Below, in pieces: positions 42,365 through 51,022 of a stretch of 64,000 bases of DNA. The DNA is taken from the NCBI GenBank assembly GCA_036659415.1, contig JAVXCQ010000003.1:47353-111352 (forward strand), in the 5' to 3' direction. The position numbers and the translations under genes were made by a program. Below the pieces are notes generated by a model. The model did no database searches, was not told the DNA's origin, and worked only from the letters and a program-made list of their open reading frames with translations. Source of the DNA: JAVXCQ01 sp036659415 (GTDB lineage: Bacteria > Bacillota > Negativicutes > Acidaminococcales > Acidaminococcaceae). The first letter of the stretch is position 1; each line of letters opens with the position of its first letter.

Positions 42365-45094
42365 ATGCAGGCGAGCAAAGTAGCTTTGCCACATTATTTA
42401 GCAGCAGAAGAATTTTATCAAACTTTGCGGCGCTTGCTCCGCCACAATGCGGTGCGGGCGGAGCAGTATGTGCTTATTTCCTTGGATTTCGATAACTTCA
42501 ATTTCATTAATGATTTATTCAGCTATGAAAGAGGGGACGAAGTTCTGCAACTTATTACAGAATATTTTGCTAGCTGTTTAACCGAGGGAGAATTGTTTAC
42601 CCACTATCATAGTGATAATTTTGCGTTTTGGGTAAAAGCTACGGAGCGGCACGAGCTGCTCCAACGCTTTATGAAAATTGCTGACACCAAAGAGCAACTG
42701 GCAGATATTTTGCCCTCCCACTATAAGCTAGTTAGTAGTGGAGGCATTGTGTATGTCAGGGAATATAGCAAAAATCTGATTGCCCTGATGGACAAAGCCA
42801 ATTTTGCTCGCAAGCAAGCTAAAGGCAATCACATTAATACTTTTAAGTTCTATGATGCACAAATGGACACGGAACTGGAATGGCGTAAAACCATTACGCT
42901 TACTATGAAAGAAGCTTTGCACAAGCGGGAGTTCGTTATGTATCTGCAACCAGAGGTGCTACTCAAAACGGGAGAAGTTATTGGGGCAGAGGCTCTGGTG
43001 CGCTGGCAAAGCGCCAAATATGGTTTAGTTTATCCTGACCAATTTATCCGTATTTTTGAACAAAATGGCTTTATTCAGCAACTGGATTTTTTCATGTTGG
43101 AGGAGGCTTGCCGGTTTCTGCGCAAAATGTTGGAACAGGGGCTACCACCGTTACCCATTGCCATCAATTTCTCCAAAATGCATATGCAAAATAACCGGTT
43201 TGTGGAACAAGTTTTTCATCTTGTTAATGGGTATCATTTACCTACAAAATTGATAGAGATTGAATTTACAGAAAATATTTATTTGGAAGATTTTCAGGCT
43301 TTAATTGATATTTCAAGTGAACTTAAATACCTAGGGTTCAAAGTTGCGCTGGATGATTTTGGTAGTGCCTATTCTTCGTTAAATTATTTACAGGATTTAC
43401 CAGTAGATATTATTAAAATCGACAAAAGATTTTTGCATTCCGGTAGCAATACCGATAAAGGCAGAATTATTATTGCTAAAGTGGTGGAGTTGATCAAATC
43501 CTTGCGGATGAATGCAGTGATGGAAGGCGTGGAAACCGAGGAAGAAGTAGCCTTTTTGCAAAAGTTGGGCTGTGATTTTGGACAAGGCTATTATTATGCC
43601 AAGCCAATGTCCACGAAGGATTACGTGCAATTTGTGCAAAAACAAGCTCTTGTGACCAATGTGGATGAATATCTTTCCCAGCAAACTAGGCCCAGCGATA
43701 ACTCCTATTTAGAGGTTATACCGCGGGAGTTTCAAATGGACAATTGGGAGCTGTATACCTTGGGCCAAAATATTGATATGGGGCTTATGAAAGGATATTT
43801 GGACGGTGAGCCCACGGTACAGTATGTTAACGATCGTGCTTTGGAATATCTGGGTTATTCACGGCAAGAATTTCGGGATATTTTTCACAATAGTATTATT
43901 GCGTTTACTCATCCTGAAGATGCCTGGATTGTGAAAAAAAATATAAAACAGTTAATCGAAAGCGGAAAACCGTTGCAATTTCAAACCCGGGCCATTAGAA
44001 AAGATGGCAAGGTTATTATTCTGCAAGGTCGTTCTTCTTGTGTCATGGATAGTGGTAGACGCCCTATCGGTATTTATGCTTTTCAAGATGTAACGAAGGA
44101 AGTAGAAGGTACCAAAGCGTTACGCAAGTCTTTGGAACATAAGATTGAAGAATTGCGTTCTACAGTGGCTCGCGAAAGAGCAAGTCAAGAAGCGTTGCGG
44201 CAAAGCGAGGAACGTTATCGCCTCATTGTGGAGCAAAGTGATGACATCCTGTTTGAGTGGAACTTCATGACGGACAAAATCGAATTTTCAGATAAATATG
44301 TACGCGTTTTTGGCCGACCCGCGCTACAGGATCATATTAGTGTTAATTCAGAGCTTAAAGAGCAGGTGCATCCTGCCGACCGACAAATTTTTGCTGCTTG
44401 GATTCTCCAAACCTATCGTCAAACGGGCTTTAAGCAGGCAGAATATCGCTTACGGCGTGGTAATGGTAGCTACCTGTGGGTGCGAGCCAGTTCTACAGCT
44501 ATTACTAACAATATCGGTATTCCGCTCAAAGCCGTAGGAGTTTTAACGAATATCAATGAGGAAAAGACGGCGCTGTTTAAAATGGCCCTCAAAACTCAGC
44601 TTGATCCGTTAACCGGTCTTTATAACAAAGAAGCGACTAGAAGACTGATTGAACAAACACTGGCGGAGGACGCAGGACAAACTTCTGCTTTTTTCATCAT
44701 TGATATTGATCATTTCAAGGAAATTAACGATTGTTGGGGTCACCCCATAGGTGACGAAGTTTTAATTCAAATGGCGCAAAACATTCGGGCACTGTTTGGT
44801 ACCAAGCAAATTATCGGCCGTATTGGCGGCGACGAGATTGTGGTGCTGGCCATTGGGCTGGTAGACAAAGCGATTTTGCAGACGACGGCCAAACGCTTAA
44901 TAGAAATTATGCACCAGATCGATCTCAAAATAGACGAGGAGTATTATATTTCCGGTAGCGTAGGTATTGCTTGCTATCCCCAACATGGGAAAGATTTCAA
45001 AACCTTGTATCGTTTAGCGGATAAGGCTCTTTATGCTTCTAAGCGAAGGGGTAGGAACGGCTATACCATCTATGCGGAGCCGCAGGAGGAGTAG
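42365..45094 (+). CDS. c-di-GMP turnover protein, order GGDEF(degenerate)-EAL-PAS-PAS-GGDEF
   Basis: 909 aa, cytoplasmic. Residues about 20-155 are a GGDEF fold whose active motif is lost (H-S-D-N-F). An EAL domain follows (about 175-430) with E-A-L-V-R-W, I-N-F-S, E-F-T-E-N, L-D-D-F-G-S-A-Y, K-I-D and G-V-E-T-E, so phosphodiesterase residues look intact. Two PAS/PAC modules (about 480-595 and 615-735) are joined by a short coiled coil, and a final GGDEF domain (about 750-905) keeps G-G-D-E-I. It could both make and degrade c-di-GMP, with PAS domains controlling the last domain. AGGGGGAG precedes the start. The EAL and cyclase halves are in the reverse of the common PAS-GGDEF-EAL order. Confidence 0.9.
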   Translation: MQASKVALPHYLAAEEFYQTLRRLLRHNAVRAEQYVLISLDFDNFNFINDLFSYERGDEVLQLITEYFASCLTEGELFTHYHSDNFAFWVKATERHELLQRFMKIADTKEQLADILPSHYKLVSSGGIVYVREYSKNLIALMDKANFARKQAKGNHINTFKFYDAQMDTELEWRKTITLTMKEALHKREFVMYLQPEVLLKTGEVIGAEALVRWQSAKYGLVYPDQFIRIFEQNGFIQQLDFFMLEEACRFLRKMLEQGLPPLPIAINFSKMHMQNNRFVEQVFHLVNGYHLPTKLIEIEFTENIYLEDFQALIDISSELKYLGFKVALDDFGSAYSSLNYLQDLPVDIIKIDKRFLHSGSNTDKGRIIIAKVVELIKSLRMNAVMEGVETEEEVAFLQKLGCDFGQGYYYAKPMSTKDYVQFVQKQALVTNVDEYLSQQTRPSDNSYLEVIPREFQMDNWELYTLGQNIDMGLMKGYLDGEPTVQYVNDRALEYLGYSRQEFRDIFHNSIIAFTHPEDAWIVKKNIKQLIESGKPLQFQTRAIRKDGKVIILQGRSSCVMDSGRRPIGIYAFQDVTKEVEGTKALRKSLEHKIEELRSTVARERASQEALRQSEERYRLIVEQSDDILFEWNFMTDKIEFSDKYVRVFGRPALQDHISVNSELKEQVHPADRQIFAAWILQTYRQTGFKQAEYRLRRGNGSYLWVRASSTAITNNIGIPLKAVGVLTNINEEKTALFKMALKTQLDPLTGLYNKEATRRLIEQTLAEDAGQTSAFFIIDIDHFKEINDCWGHPIGDEVLIQMAQNIRALFGTKQIIGRIGGDEIVVLAIGLVDKAILQTTAKRLIEIMHQIDLKIDEEYYISGSVGIACYPQHGKDFKTLYRLADKALYASKRRGRNGYTIYAEPQEE

Positions 45095-45126
45095 CAGTTT
45101 TACCAACAATTGTATGAGCTTGCAAG

Positions 45127-45158
45127 ACAAAGGACGTCCTCTTGAGGGCGTCCTTTGT
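45127..45158 (+). terminator. Hairpin after the GGDEF/EAL gene
   Basis: ACAAAGGACG ... CGTCCTTTGT with inner CCTC/GAGG; no T-run, so terminator activity is uncertain. Confidence 0.45.
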
Positions 45159-45249
45159 GATAGTTGGAGGAAAACGTAAATTGTTTGTAAAATAAAATTA
45201 TTATTCTGATAATTATTTATTGAAAAAAGGCAAGCGTTATGCTATGCTT

Positions 45250-45277
45250 TTGCTAGAGAAAGTATTATCTCTATAAT
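45250..45277 (+). promoter_or_regulatory. Promoter of the second DcuC-family operon
   Basis: TTGCTA (45250-45255), 16 bases, TATAAT (45272-45277). Confidence 0.65.
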
Positions 45278-45305
45278 AAAATTTTATCTACAAGGAGGCG
45301 TAAAC

Positions 45306-46664
45306 ATGGGAACGGTATTTACTATTTGCATCATTGCTTGGGTAATCTATATGATTATCAAAAAGCATTATCCTCAAGCGGTATTATTAATGGCAGGTAT
45401 GGCGCTCTTAACCTGGGCGGTCTTTGTTAACGGCACACAGGTTTTAGCGGCTAAACAGTCTTCCGGTTCAGCGATTTTGGATATTTTTCACACCATTCAG
45501 GTCTTAATGAGCACGCGGGTGGCAGGTTTAGGTTTGACCATTATGTCCATTGCCGGCTTTGCCAAATATATGGAATATGTAGGTGCTAGTAAAGCCCTGT
45601 TTGCCTTTGTGGCAGCGCCGATTAAAAAGGTAAAATCACCGTATATTATTTTAGTGTTAACCTTTTATTTGAGTCAAATCCTGGTAGTTTTTATTCCTAG
45701 TCATGCTGGTTTAGGTTTGCTCCTCATGGTGATGATGTACCCGATTTTGATTCGTGCTGGTGTGAGCAAGCTTTCCGCCTTGGGTGTGATTGGCTGCGCC
45801 CAATACATGGATGTGGGACCGGGTTCTGGCAACGCTATTTTGGCGGCTAATGTTACCGGTATTGATCCAGCGGTGTATTTTGTTCAATGGCAACTACCGA
45901 TTTTTCTAAGTACGACTCTCATTTTGGGTGTGGTGCACTTTTTTGTCCAACGCTGGTGGGATCGCCGGGAAGGGTATGTGCCGGCTTCGGCGGGAGATGC
46001 TCTGCAGCAAGAAGATACTTCTAGACCCCCTATGAGTTACGCAATTTTGCCGGTAATGCCCATGGTCTTTATTCTTGGGTTCAGTCCCCTTTTCCATAGT
46101 CCCTTTAAAATGAACGTGGTTACAGCTATGTTTATGAGTACTTTCATTGCGATGTTGTTTGAATTTGTCAGAACCAGAGCTTTTGGCAAGACGTTGACCG
46201 GTTTAAAAGAAATGTTTACCGGTATGGGCACTAGTTTTGCTACCGTTATTACCTTGATTGCTTCCGGTGAAGTTTTTGCGGCTGGTTTAGTGCAAATCGG
46301 TGCCGTTAACTCTTTAACTAGTGGTGCACAAGCTTTAGGGCTGAGCAGCTATGCCTTGACCATTCTTTTTTGTGTGGTGATTGCAGGTTGTGCCTTCCTC
46401 ATGGGCTCCGGCAATGCCGCTTTCTTCTCTTTTGCGGCACTGGCACCTAAAATCGCCGAATCTATGAGTATGCCAGCCTTGGCATTAGTGTTGCCGATGC
46501 AGATTATGACCAGTTTCGGACGAGTTGTTTCTCCGATTACGGCAGCGATCGTAGCTATTGCCGGTGTGGCCGAGGTTAGTCCTGTGCAAGTAGTGAAGCG
46601 CACCGCCATTCCGATGGCAGTAGCGGCACTTATTAATATTGGGTTTATTTTCATCAATTTCTAA
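45306..46664 (+). CDS. DcuC-family transporter linked to a C-S lyase
   Basis: 452 aa, about 12 membrane helices, start after AAGGAGG. Shares with the other two copies A-K-Y-M-E-Y-V-G-A-S, D-V-G-P-G-S-G-N-A-I, F-L-M-G-S-G-N-A-A-F-F and the C-terminal V-S-P-I-T-A-A-I-V. It lies 38 bases before a MalY/PatB-type aminotransferase, followed by RidA and a DUF1847 protein. That context points to an amino-acid or cystathionine-like substrate rather than, or besides, a C4-dicarboxylate. Confidence 0.87.
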   Translation: MGTVFTICIIAWVIYMIIKKHYPQAVLLMAGMALLTWAVFVNGTQVLAAKQSSGSAILDIFHTIQVLMSTRVAGLGLTIMSIAGFAKYMEYVGASKALFAFVAAPIKKVKSPYIILVLTFYLSQILVVFIPSHAGLGLLLMVMMYPILIRAGVSKLSALGVIGCAQYMDVGPGSGNAILAANVTGIDPAVYFVQWQLPIFLSTTLILGVVHFFVQRWWDRREGYVPASAGDALQQEDTSRPPMSYAILPVMPMVFILGFSPLFHSPFKMNVVTAMFMSTFIAMLFEFVRTRAFGKTLTGLKEMFTGMGTSFATVITLIASGEVFAAGLVQIGAVNSLTSGAQALGLSSYALTILFCVVIAGCAFLMGSGNAAFFSFAALAPKIAESMSMPALALVLPMQIMTSFGRVVSPITAAIVAIAGVAEVSPVQVVKRTAIPMAVAALINIGFIFINF

Positions 46665-46702
46665 AGGCGGTACCTACTAGAAAAAGAAAGAGGGTAATTT
46701 TA

Positions 46703-47875
46703 ATGTTAAAACACGATTTTGATCAGGTAATTTGCAGAAAAAATACTAATTGTAAAAAATGGGATACTTATGCCGACGATGTAATTCCGATGTGGATTGC
46801 CGATACTGACTTTAAATGTCCGGAACCGGTGATTAGTGCTATTCAAAAACGTGCTGAGCACGCTTGCTATGGCTATCCTTGTATTAATAAGTCCTATGAA
46901 GCCGCTGTGGCCGGTTGGCAACACCGCCGTTTTGGCTGGGAAGTGCAAACTGACTGGGTTGAATATACACCGGCAGTAGTACCGGCTATTGTTTATGCCA
47001 TGCGTGCCTTTACGCACCCTGGTGATAACATTGTGGTGCATATGCCCGCTTATCATCCTTTTAACAGCGTTATTCCTCATAATGGCCGCAATATTGCCGG
47101 CAATAAATTAATCGCTAACCCTGATGGTTCTTGGAGTGTTGATTGGGAAAATTTTGAAAAACTGTTAAGTGATCCGCGTACCACCATGTTTTTATTGTGC
47201 AGTCCGCATAACCCTACTGGCAAATGCTTTACTAAAGAAGAATTGAACCGCATGGCAGAATTGTGTGCTAAACATCACGTTTTTGTAGTTTCCGATGAAA
47301 TTCATTCTGATATCGTGTACAGAGGAAGTAAGCATTTTCCTTTTGGGAGCATTTCGCAAACCGCTGCCAATAATTGTATTGTTTGCGTGAACCCTAGTAA
47401 AACCTTTAATATTGCTGGTTTCCGTACCGGAGCGGCGATTATTCCTAATCGCAATCATCACGATTTATTCTATAGCGAAATGGAAAATCTCAAAGCTTTT
47501 GGCCGTAATGTTTTTGGCACTTTGGCTGTTCAAACTGCTTACGATGAATGTGAATATTATGCTGACCAATTGATTGCCTATCTGCAAGGTAATCTAGATT
47601 ATATGCACAAGTTCCTAGTAGAAAAGCTTCCCCTCATCAAAATGGGCAAAATCGAAGCGACTTATTTACTCTGGCTGGATTGTCGTGCTTTGGGTATGGA
47701 ACACACGGCCATGATGGACTTTTTCCTCAAAGAAGCCAAAGTAGCCTTAAATGACGGCTTTACTTTTGGCCCTGGCGGCGATGGCTTCATGCGTTTAAAC
47801 ATTGCTTGCCCACGGGCGCAACTGGTAGAAGCGCTAGAGAGAATGGCCAAGGCTGTTAATAGTTTAAAACAATAA
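46703..47875 (+). CDS. MalY/PatB family pyridoxal-phosphate C-S lyase/aminotransferase
   Basis: 390 aa fold-type-I PLP enzyme. W-I-A-D-T-D-F-K-C-P near the N-terminus, S-P-H-N-P-T-G-K, D-E-I-H-S-D-I-V and the PLP lysine K233 in N-P-S-K-T-F-N-I-A-G are typical of MalY/PatB, which cleaves cystathionine or cysteine conjugates to pyruvate, ammonia and a thiol. Followed by RidA, which clears the enamine/imine intermediates such a lyase releases. Aminotransferase activity is the alternative. Confidence 0.92.
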   Translation: MLKHDFDQVICRKNTNCKKWDTYADDVIPMWIADTDFKCPEPVISAIQKRAEHACYGYPCINKSYEAAVAGWQHRRFGWEVQTDWVEYTPAVVPAIVYAMRAFTHPGDNIVVHMPAYHPFNSVIPHNGRNIAGNKLIANPDGSWSVDWENFEKLLSDPRTTMFLLCSPHNPTGKCFTKEELNRMAELCAKHHVFVVSDEIHSDIVYRGSKHFPFGSISQTAANNCIVCVNPSKTFNIAGFRTGAAIIPNRNHHDLFYSEMENLKAFGRNVFGTLAVQTAYDECEYYADQLIAYLQGNLDYMHKFLVEKLPLIKMGKIEATYLLWLDCRALGMEHTAMMDFFLKEAKVALNDGFTFGPGGDGFMRLNIACPRAQLVEALERMAKAVNSLKQ

Positions 47876-47957
47876 TTTACTGTTGACGAAAAGGGCAGGT
47901 AGTTAGTTACTTGCCCTGTCACTTATAACTAGCGAGAGCAAAGGGAGCGATGAAATT

Positions 47958-48338
47958 ATGACAAAAACAATTATTCATACAGAACAAGCACCGGCGGCCA
48001 TTGGACCGTATTCACAAGGCATTAAAGGCGCAGGGATTATTTTTGTTTCCGGTCAATTGCCGGTAGATGCTACTACAGGAGAATTTGCCGTCGGCGGCAT
48101 TGAAGCCCAAACCAAACAATCCCTGGAAAATGTGCAAGCTGTGCTAGTAGCCGCTGGCAGTAGTTTAGGTCAAGTAATGAAAACCACAGTTTTCATTCAG
48201 CATATGGAAGATTTTGCTGCTATGAATAGCGTTTATAGCCAGTATTTCACTACTGACTGTCCGGCTCGTTCTTGCGTGGAAGTAGCGAAATTACCTAAGG
48301 ACGCCTTGGTGGAAATTGAAGCCATTGCCCTAGCATAA
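47958..48338 (+). CDS. ridA: 2-iminobutanoate/2-iminopropanoate deaminase RidA
   Basis: 126 aa. A-I-G-P-Y-S-Q-G at the start, F-V-S-G-Q-L-P-V, and C-P-A-R-S-C-V-E-V near the end with the catalytic Arg, all as in RidA. It hydrolyses reactive enamines made by PLP lyases; placement directly after the MalY-type lyase agrees with that. The start ATG is 18 bases after AGCAAAGGGAGCG. Confidence 0.95.
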   Translation: MTKTIIHTEQAPAAIGPYSQGIKGAGIIFVSGQLPVDATTGEFAVGGIEAQTKQSLENVQAVLVAAGSSLGQVMKTTVFIQHMEDFAAMNSVYSQYFTTDCPARSCVEVAKLPKDALVEIEAIALA

Positions 48339-48377
48339 CTGCTATAATGAAAGAAGACCAAAGGAGGTTGAGAAAAA

Positions 48378-48983
48378 ATGAAGTGTGATTGTGCCAATTG
48401 TCCTTCCCATGTTTGTTATACCAAAGGCGTTAATTGTACCGGTGTTCCGCTCGCCGAAGTAAAGGCAGCTTATACCCCGGAAGAATTGAAAATAATGGAA
48501 GCCGCGGCCTATGTGGAAGGCACCTATTATAGTAATATTTGTCGTTTGCAAGAAACAGCAGAATTTGCCAAAGCCATGGGTTACCACAAACTGGGTATGT
48601 CTTTTTGTATTGGCTTAAACGCAGAAGCTCGTTATATTGCTAAATTTTTTAAGAATGCCGGCTTTGAATTTTATAGTGTTTGTTGTAAGACTTGTAGTTT
48701 CCCCAAGTCCGAGCTGGGACTCAAACAGGTAAAACCTGAACTCAAACACGAAGCCATGTGTAATCCTAAATTTCAAGCAAAATTTTTGGGTGAAAAAGGC
48801 GTGGAGCTTTATATTTCCTGCGGCTTATGCGTGGGACATGACGCCATCTTCAACATGAACTGTGCAGGCCCTGTGACTACGTTGGTAGTGAAAGACCGCT
48901 TGCTGGCACATAATCCCTTGGGCGCGATTTATTCCCGTTACTGGAAACGCAAACTGGGCATTATGGACGAAGGCGAAGTATAA
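48378..48983 (+). CDS. DUF1847 metal-binding protein
   Basis: 201 aa, GGAGG before the ATG. N-terminal C-D-C-A-N-C-P-S-H-V-C and further pairs C-C-K-T-C, C-G-L-C-V-G-H and M-N-C: at least ten cysteines in conserved positions, consistent with FeS or zinc sites. The family is annotated only as metal-binding in anaerobes. Last gene of the DcuC-lyase-RidA group; a role in sulfur or redox handling is inference. Confidence 0.85.
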   Translation: MKCDCANCPSHVCYTKGVNCTGVPLAEVKAAYTPEELKIMEAAAYVEGTYYSNICRLQETAEFAKAMGYHKLGMSFCIGLNAEARYIAKFFKNAGFEFYSVCCKTCSFPKSELGLKQVKPELKHEAMCNPKFQAKFLGEKGVELYISCGLCVGHDAIFNMNCAGPVTTLVVKDRLLAHNPLGAIYSRYWKRKLGIMDEGEV

Positions 48984-48990
48984 ATTAAGC

Positions 48991-49038
48991 AAAAAAAGGA
49001 CTGTGCTCCGGGTTTTCAAGCCGAGGCACAGTCCTTTT
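48991..49038. terminator. Bidirectional terminator
   Basis: AAAAGGACTGTGC and GCACAGTCCTTTT arms, with T-runs on both strands, between convergent genes. Confidence 0.88.
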
Positions 49039-49055
49039 GTATGGGCAACGAGGTT

Positions 49056-49736
49056 TTAGACTTCGTTGTCTTTTTTAATTTTACCCAGATAACGATAGAC
49101 GGTGGGTTCGGATATTTTCAGACGCTCCGCCAAGGCGGTAATGCCACCTTTTAAGAGGAAAAGACCGTTGTCATTAAGCTCTTGCACCACTGCCAACCGT
49201 TCATTTAGTGCTAGACGCTGGGGCGTACTGGGATATTTTTGCAGAGCGCTATCTAGGAGCGTACCGATAACGTCACCCACTGTGCCTTGGAAATTTTCAA
49301 AAATATTAAAGGAGTCTTGCACGTTGGCGGTGAAATCAATATGGGTAGCGTTAGGGCCGTCACAGATGACTTCCTCCGTGAGAAATTTGCGAGCCTCCAA
49401 ATAGGGGGTAATATTGCGATTAATACACAAAACACCAACGACCTTGCTTTCCTGGTCGTGAATAAAATAACTGGAAGAACAGCAAACGTGATTGTTAATA
49501 TTTTTGCCGTGATAGTTAGCAATGAAGGGTTTATGTTCCGTCTTACCCTGCTTTAAAACTTTGAGAACAAAATCTGTGACCGGTCCGCCGATGGCACGAC
49601 CGCTGATTTCACCGTTAGCAATGGCCACGATAGAAGTGTCCGGGGTAGTTAAATCGTGTAAGACGACCTCGTAGTTTTTCCCCAAAGCTTGACCGAGAAA
49701 TTCTACAAAGGGGATATATTGTGCGACTAAATTCAT
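49056..49736 (-). CDS. YheO-like PAS/helix-turn-helix regulator
   Basis: 226 aa. N-terminal YheO-type PAS domain (about 1-120: F-V-E-F-L-G-Q-A-L-G and G-R-A-I-G-G-P-V-T) and a C-terminal helix-turn-helix (about 175-222, G-G-I-T-A-L-A-E-R-L-K-I-S-E-P-T-V-Y-R-Y-L). DauR of Pseudomonas, which controls D-arginine use, belongs to this family; many members sit by amino-acid or RidA genes. It is convergent with the lyase-RidA-DUF1847 group, which it may control. Two direct copies of CATGATA (about 49764 and 49784) lie in its upstream region. Confidence 0.9.
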   Translation of the reverse strand: MNLVAQYIPFVEFLGQALGKNYEVVLHDLTTPDTSIVAIANGEISGRAIGGPVTDFVLKVLKQGKTEHKPFIANYHGKNINNHVCCSSSYFIHDQESKVVGVLCINRNITPYLEARKFLTEEVICDGPNATHIDFTANVQDSFNIFENFQGTVGDVIGTLLDSALQKYPSTPQRLALNERLAVVQELNDNGLFLLKGGITALAERLKISEPTVYRYLGKIKKDNEV

Positions 49737-49967
49737 AGACGTGCCCTCTTTTCCTGGCTATTCATGATAGGAAAAACCATTAGCTCATGATAATAAATTA
49801 TTAGCCGTTCACTTTTTTATTATAGTATCATTTATTCACTTATTTGGCAATATTTTATGTGGGCTGCTGGTGTTTTGACGAGCTGTAAGAGCGGTGGCAA
49901 CAGGTGCGTAGGCAATAAGTGTTGAGCCTTTTGCCAAGAGCAGCGGGCAGAGTGTACTTTTGCAGTT

Positions 49968-49995
49968 TTGGTTCTCGTGAAATTTAGCATATAAT
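49968..49995 (+). promoter_or_regulatory. Promoter of the LysR gene
   Basis: TTGGTT (49968-49973), 16 bases, TATAAT (49990-49995). The rest of the 314-base gap holds the start region of the YheO-like gene with a minus-strand TATAAT (complement of about 49820-49825) and nothing else I recognise. Confidence 0.55.
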
Positions 49996-50050
49996 AAGCG
50001 TAAATAAAGGCGTTTAGTATAGAAATAAACAACGAATGGTTGGTGGTTTC

Positions 50051-50926
50051 ATGCAGTTACAGGTATATAAATCTTTTTTAGCCGTGGTCAAATGCCGAAG
50101 CTTTACCCAGGCTGCTCAATTTTTAAATTTCACGCAGCCCACCATTAGTAATCATATTACGGCACTAGAAGAAGCTTACGGCGTTAAATTGCTAGTACGG
50201 GAAGGTAAAAATCTTTACTTGACCACAGCAGGCAAAGCTTTTGTGGCCATTGCCGAGGCCATGGTTCAAGATTATACAGAGGGTTTGCAACAAATGCGTA
50301 CTTTTCAGCAACAAAGTGACAAATTGCGGATTGCGGTTTCCACGCAAACCATTAATTATTATTTGTTAGATATTTTATCCCAATTACGGCAAGAATTACC
50401 TCAACTGGAGATAGAGGTACACCGGTGCATGACGGCTGAATCCACCATCGAAGATACTTTTCAAAAAAAATTGTATGACCTGGCCTTTGTGCACGTTAAT
50501 ATCCAGCCATTAGATGCGAAAAGGATTGAATTATGGCAGCAGCCTATTTTGTGGACTTGTTCTCGGGAATTGTATGAAACCTACAAACAGAGCAATAATA
50601 TTTATGACTATCCTTTTATCGGCTATCGAACCAATAGTGTTTACTATAAACTAATGCAAAAGCAAGTAGATTTCACGCGGCTTAAACAGGTGTTGGCCTT
50701 TAGTGATTCAGAAACAATTATTCTGGCCGTGAAAAAATCTTTGGGGATTTCCATGTTACCGGAGTTCAAATTTCGCAAGGAAAGAGCCGAGGGGAGCTTG
50801 GTGGTTTTCCCCGCACAATATAATGCTGCTTTTAATATTTCTCTTTTATATGAATGCGATTTGGAGTTTACCCCGCCCATGCGAAGGTTTGTGGAATTGG
50901 TGCTAAGGACCAAGAACCAAAGCTAA
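50051..50926 (+). CDS. LysR-family transcriptional regulator
   Basis: 291 aa from ATG 50051, which gives a normal LysR N-terminus (M-Q-L-Q-V-Y-K-S-F-L-A-V-V); an ATG at 50036 is in frame. Helix-turn-helix at about 15-60 (R-S-F-T-Q-A-A-Q-F-L-N-F-T-Q-P-T-I-S-N-H-I) and a substrate-binding domain thereafter. It is followed 96 bases later by a DcuC-family carrier and iadA, which it may regulate; LysR types are usually divergent from targets, so this is not certain. Confidence 0.92.
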   Translation: MQLQVYKSFLAVVKCRSFTQAAQFLNFTQPTISNHITALEEAYGVKLLVREGKNLYLTTAGKAFVAIAEAMVQDYTEGLQQMRTFQQQSDKLRIAVSTQTINYYLLDILSQLRQELPQLEIEVHRCMTAESTIEDTFQKKLYDLAFVHVNIQPLDAKRIELWQQPILWTCSRELYETYKQSNNIYDYPFIGYRTNSVYYKLMQKQVDFTRLKQVLAFSDSETIILAVKKSLGISMLPEFKFRKERAEGSLVVFPAQYNAAFNISLLYECDLEFTPPMRRFVELVLRTKNQS

Positions 50927-50961
50927 TAATAAAAAATTTGCCATGTATAAATTTTACTAAT

Positions 50962-50990
50962 TTCACATCAGGCTTGCTCTACGATACAAT
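50962..50990 (+). promoter_or_regulatory. Promoter of the DcuC-iadA operon
   Basis: TTCACA (50962-50967), 17 bases, TACAAT (50985-50990). Confidence 0.5.
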
Positions 50991-51022
50991 GAAAGTAATC
51001 TATAGTGAAAAGGGGGATTTAT

